A stretch of DNA of 64,000 nucleotides from Portulaca oleracea. Taxonomy: Eukaryota > Streptophyta > Magnoliopsida > Caryophyllales > Portulacaceae. Position numbers and translations under genes: made by a program. Where the stretch lies: assembly GCA_029582165.1 (NCBI GenBank), contig CM055875.1, positions 12,191,968 through 12,255,967 of the forward strand, read 5' to 3'. The number at the start of each line of letters is the position of its first letter. Within the stretch, counting starts at the first letter, position 1. Below are positions 63,892-64,000 of this stretch, one piece after another. The notes below the pieces were generated by a model that was not told where the DNA came from, made no database searches, and was given only the letters and a program-made list of their open reading frames with translations.

Positions 63892-64000
63892 TGTAAAACC
63901 CCGAAAAATTCAAGTGCGTTGACCATTATGACGTTAGTAATTTTTGTTGACTCTGTTAATTTATTTAAAATTCGTTTGTGATTATTTACGCTAACACTTG
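63892..64000 (+). repeat. Start of another copy of the 3.49-kb LTR family
   Basis: TGTAAAACCCCGAAAAATTC and the following 90 bp match 26318-26420 with scattered changes (GTTGACC, GACGTTAGTAA, GCTAACACTTG shared). The copy runs off the window, so solo LTR or full element cannot be told. Confidence 0.85.

Overview
The window is nuclear DNA from a eudicot plant. The evidence is plant-type LTR retrotransposons of several lineages, plant L1-type LINE pieces, Stowaway, hAT and Mutator-type MITEs, and one intron-containing host gene of the plant-specific BTB/NPH3 family. The order or species cannot be fixed from the sequence alone. No rRNA operon, tRNA gene, CRISPR array or organelle segment is visible.

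Layout. 1-2.7 kb: a LINE ORF1 remnant (minus), a Stowaway MITE and unassigned DNA. 2.7-9.4 kb: an old Athila-like remnant (B) split by a young gag-less Ty3/gypsy element (A, 2852-8969) with near-identical 1.33-kb LTRs, a CTACA target duplication and an initiator-tRNA primer site. 9.4-19.9 kb: an Athila-lineage element (C, minus) with its 3' LTR, an ORF in the envelope position and pol, cut off before gag. 20.0-29.8 kb: a decayed chromodomain Ty3/gypsy element (F, plus) whose left LTR (293 bp, with a 5S-rRNA-like segment) does not match its right LTR (3.49 kb). 29.8-31.6 kb: a long-TIR MITE and a Pack-MULE carrying a piece of a class I small heat-shock protein gene. 32.1-48.9 kb: a Ty1/copia element (minus) interrupted by an hAT-type MITE in its reverse transcriptase and by a second Athila-lineage element (D, 36280-47428, GTACA duplication) in its protease. 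49.0-51.9 kb: another hAT-type MITE and a long-TIR element. 52-58.4 kb: the only host gene seen, a four-exon NPH3-family gene (53557-58383). 59.4-63.9 kb: an L1-type LINE (minus) with a solo LTR inserted in its RNase H domain (CGTGT duplication). 63892 to the end: the start of another copy of F's right-hand LTR family.

The most striking signal is in the Athila-lineage elements B, C and D. Their LTRs, and the internal stretch just upstream of the envelope-position ORF in C and D, carry GC-rich 14-bp dyads (ACCGTGGSYACGGT, GTAGCGGGCGCTAC and GTCGCGGGCGCGAC types). The dyads come in pairs whose starts are almost always exactly 21 bp apart, two turns of DNA. The pairs repeat about every 54-87 bp. 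Three dyad types differ in sequence, but both arms change together, so the symmetry is kept. In D and B the array lies just upstream of a TATA box. I infer a promoter or operator module used twice per element, once for the genomic RNA and once for the 3' ORF.

Almost all element genes are broken. Most in-frame stops are TAG or TGA where the family has CAG or TGG, which fits decay of methylated cytosines. The only coding region that looks intact and host-like is the NPH3-family gene.
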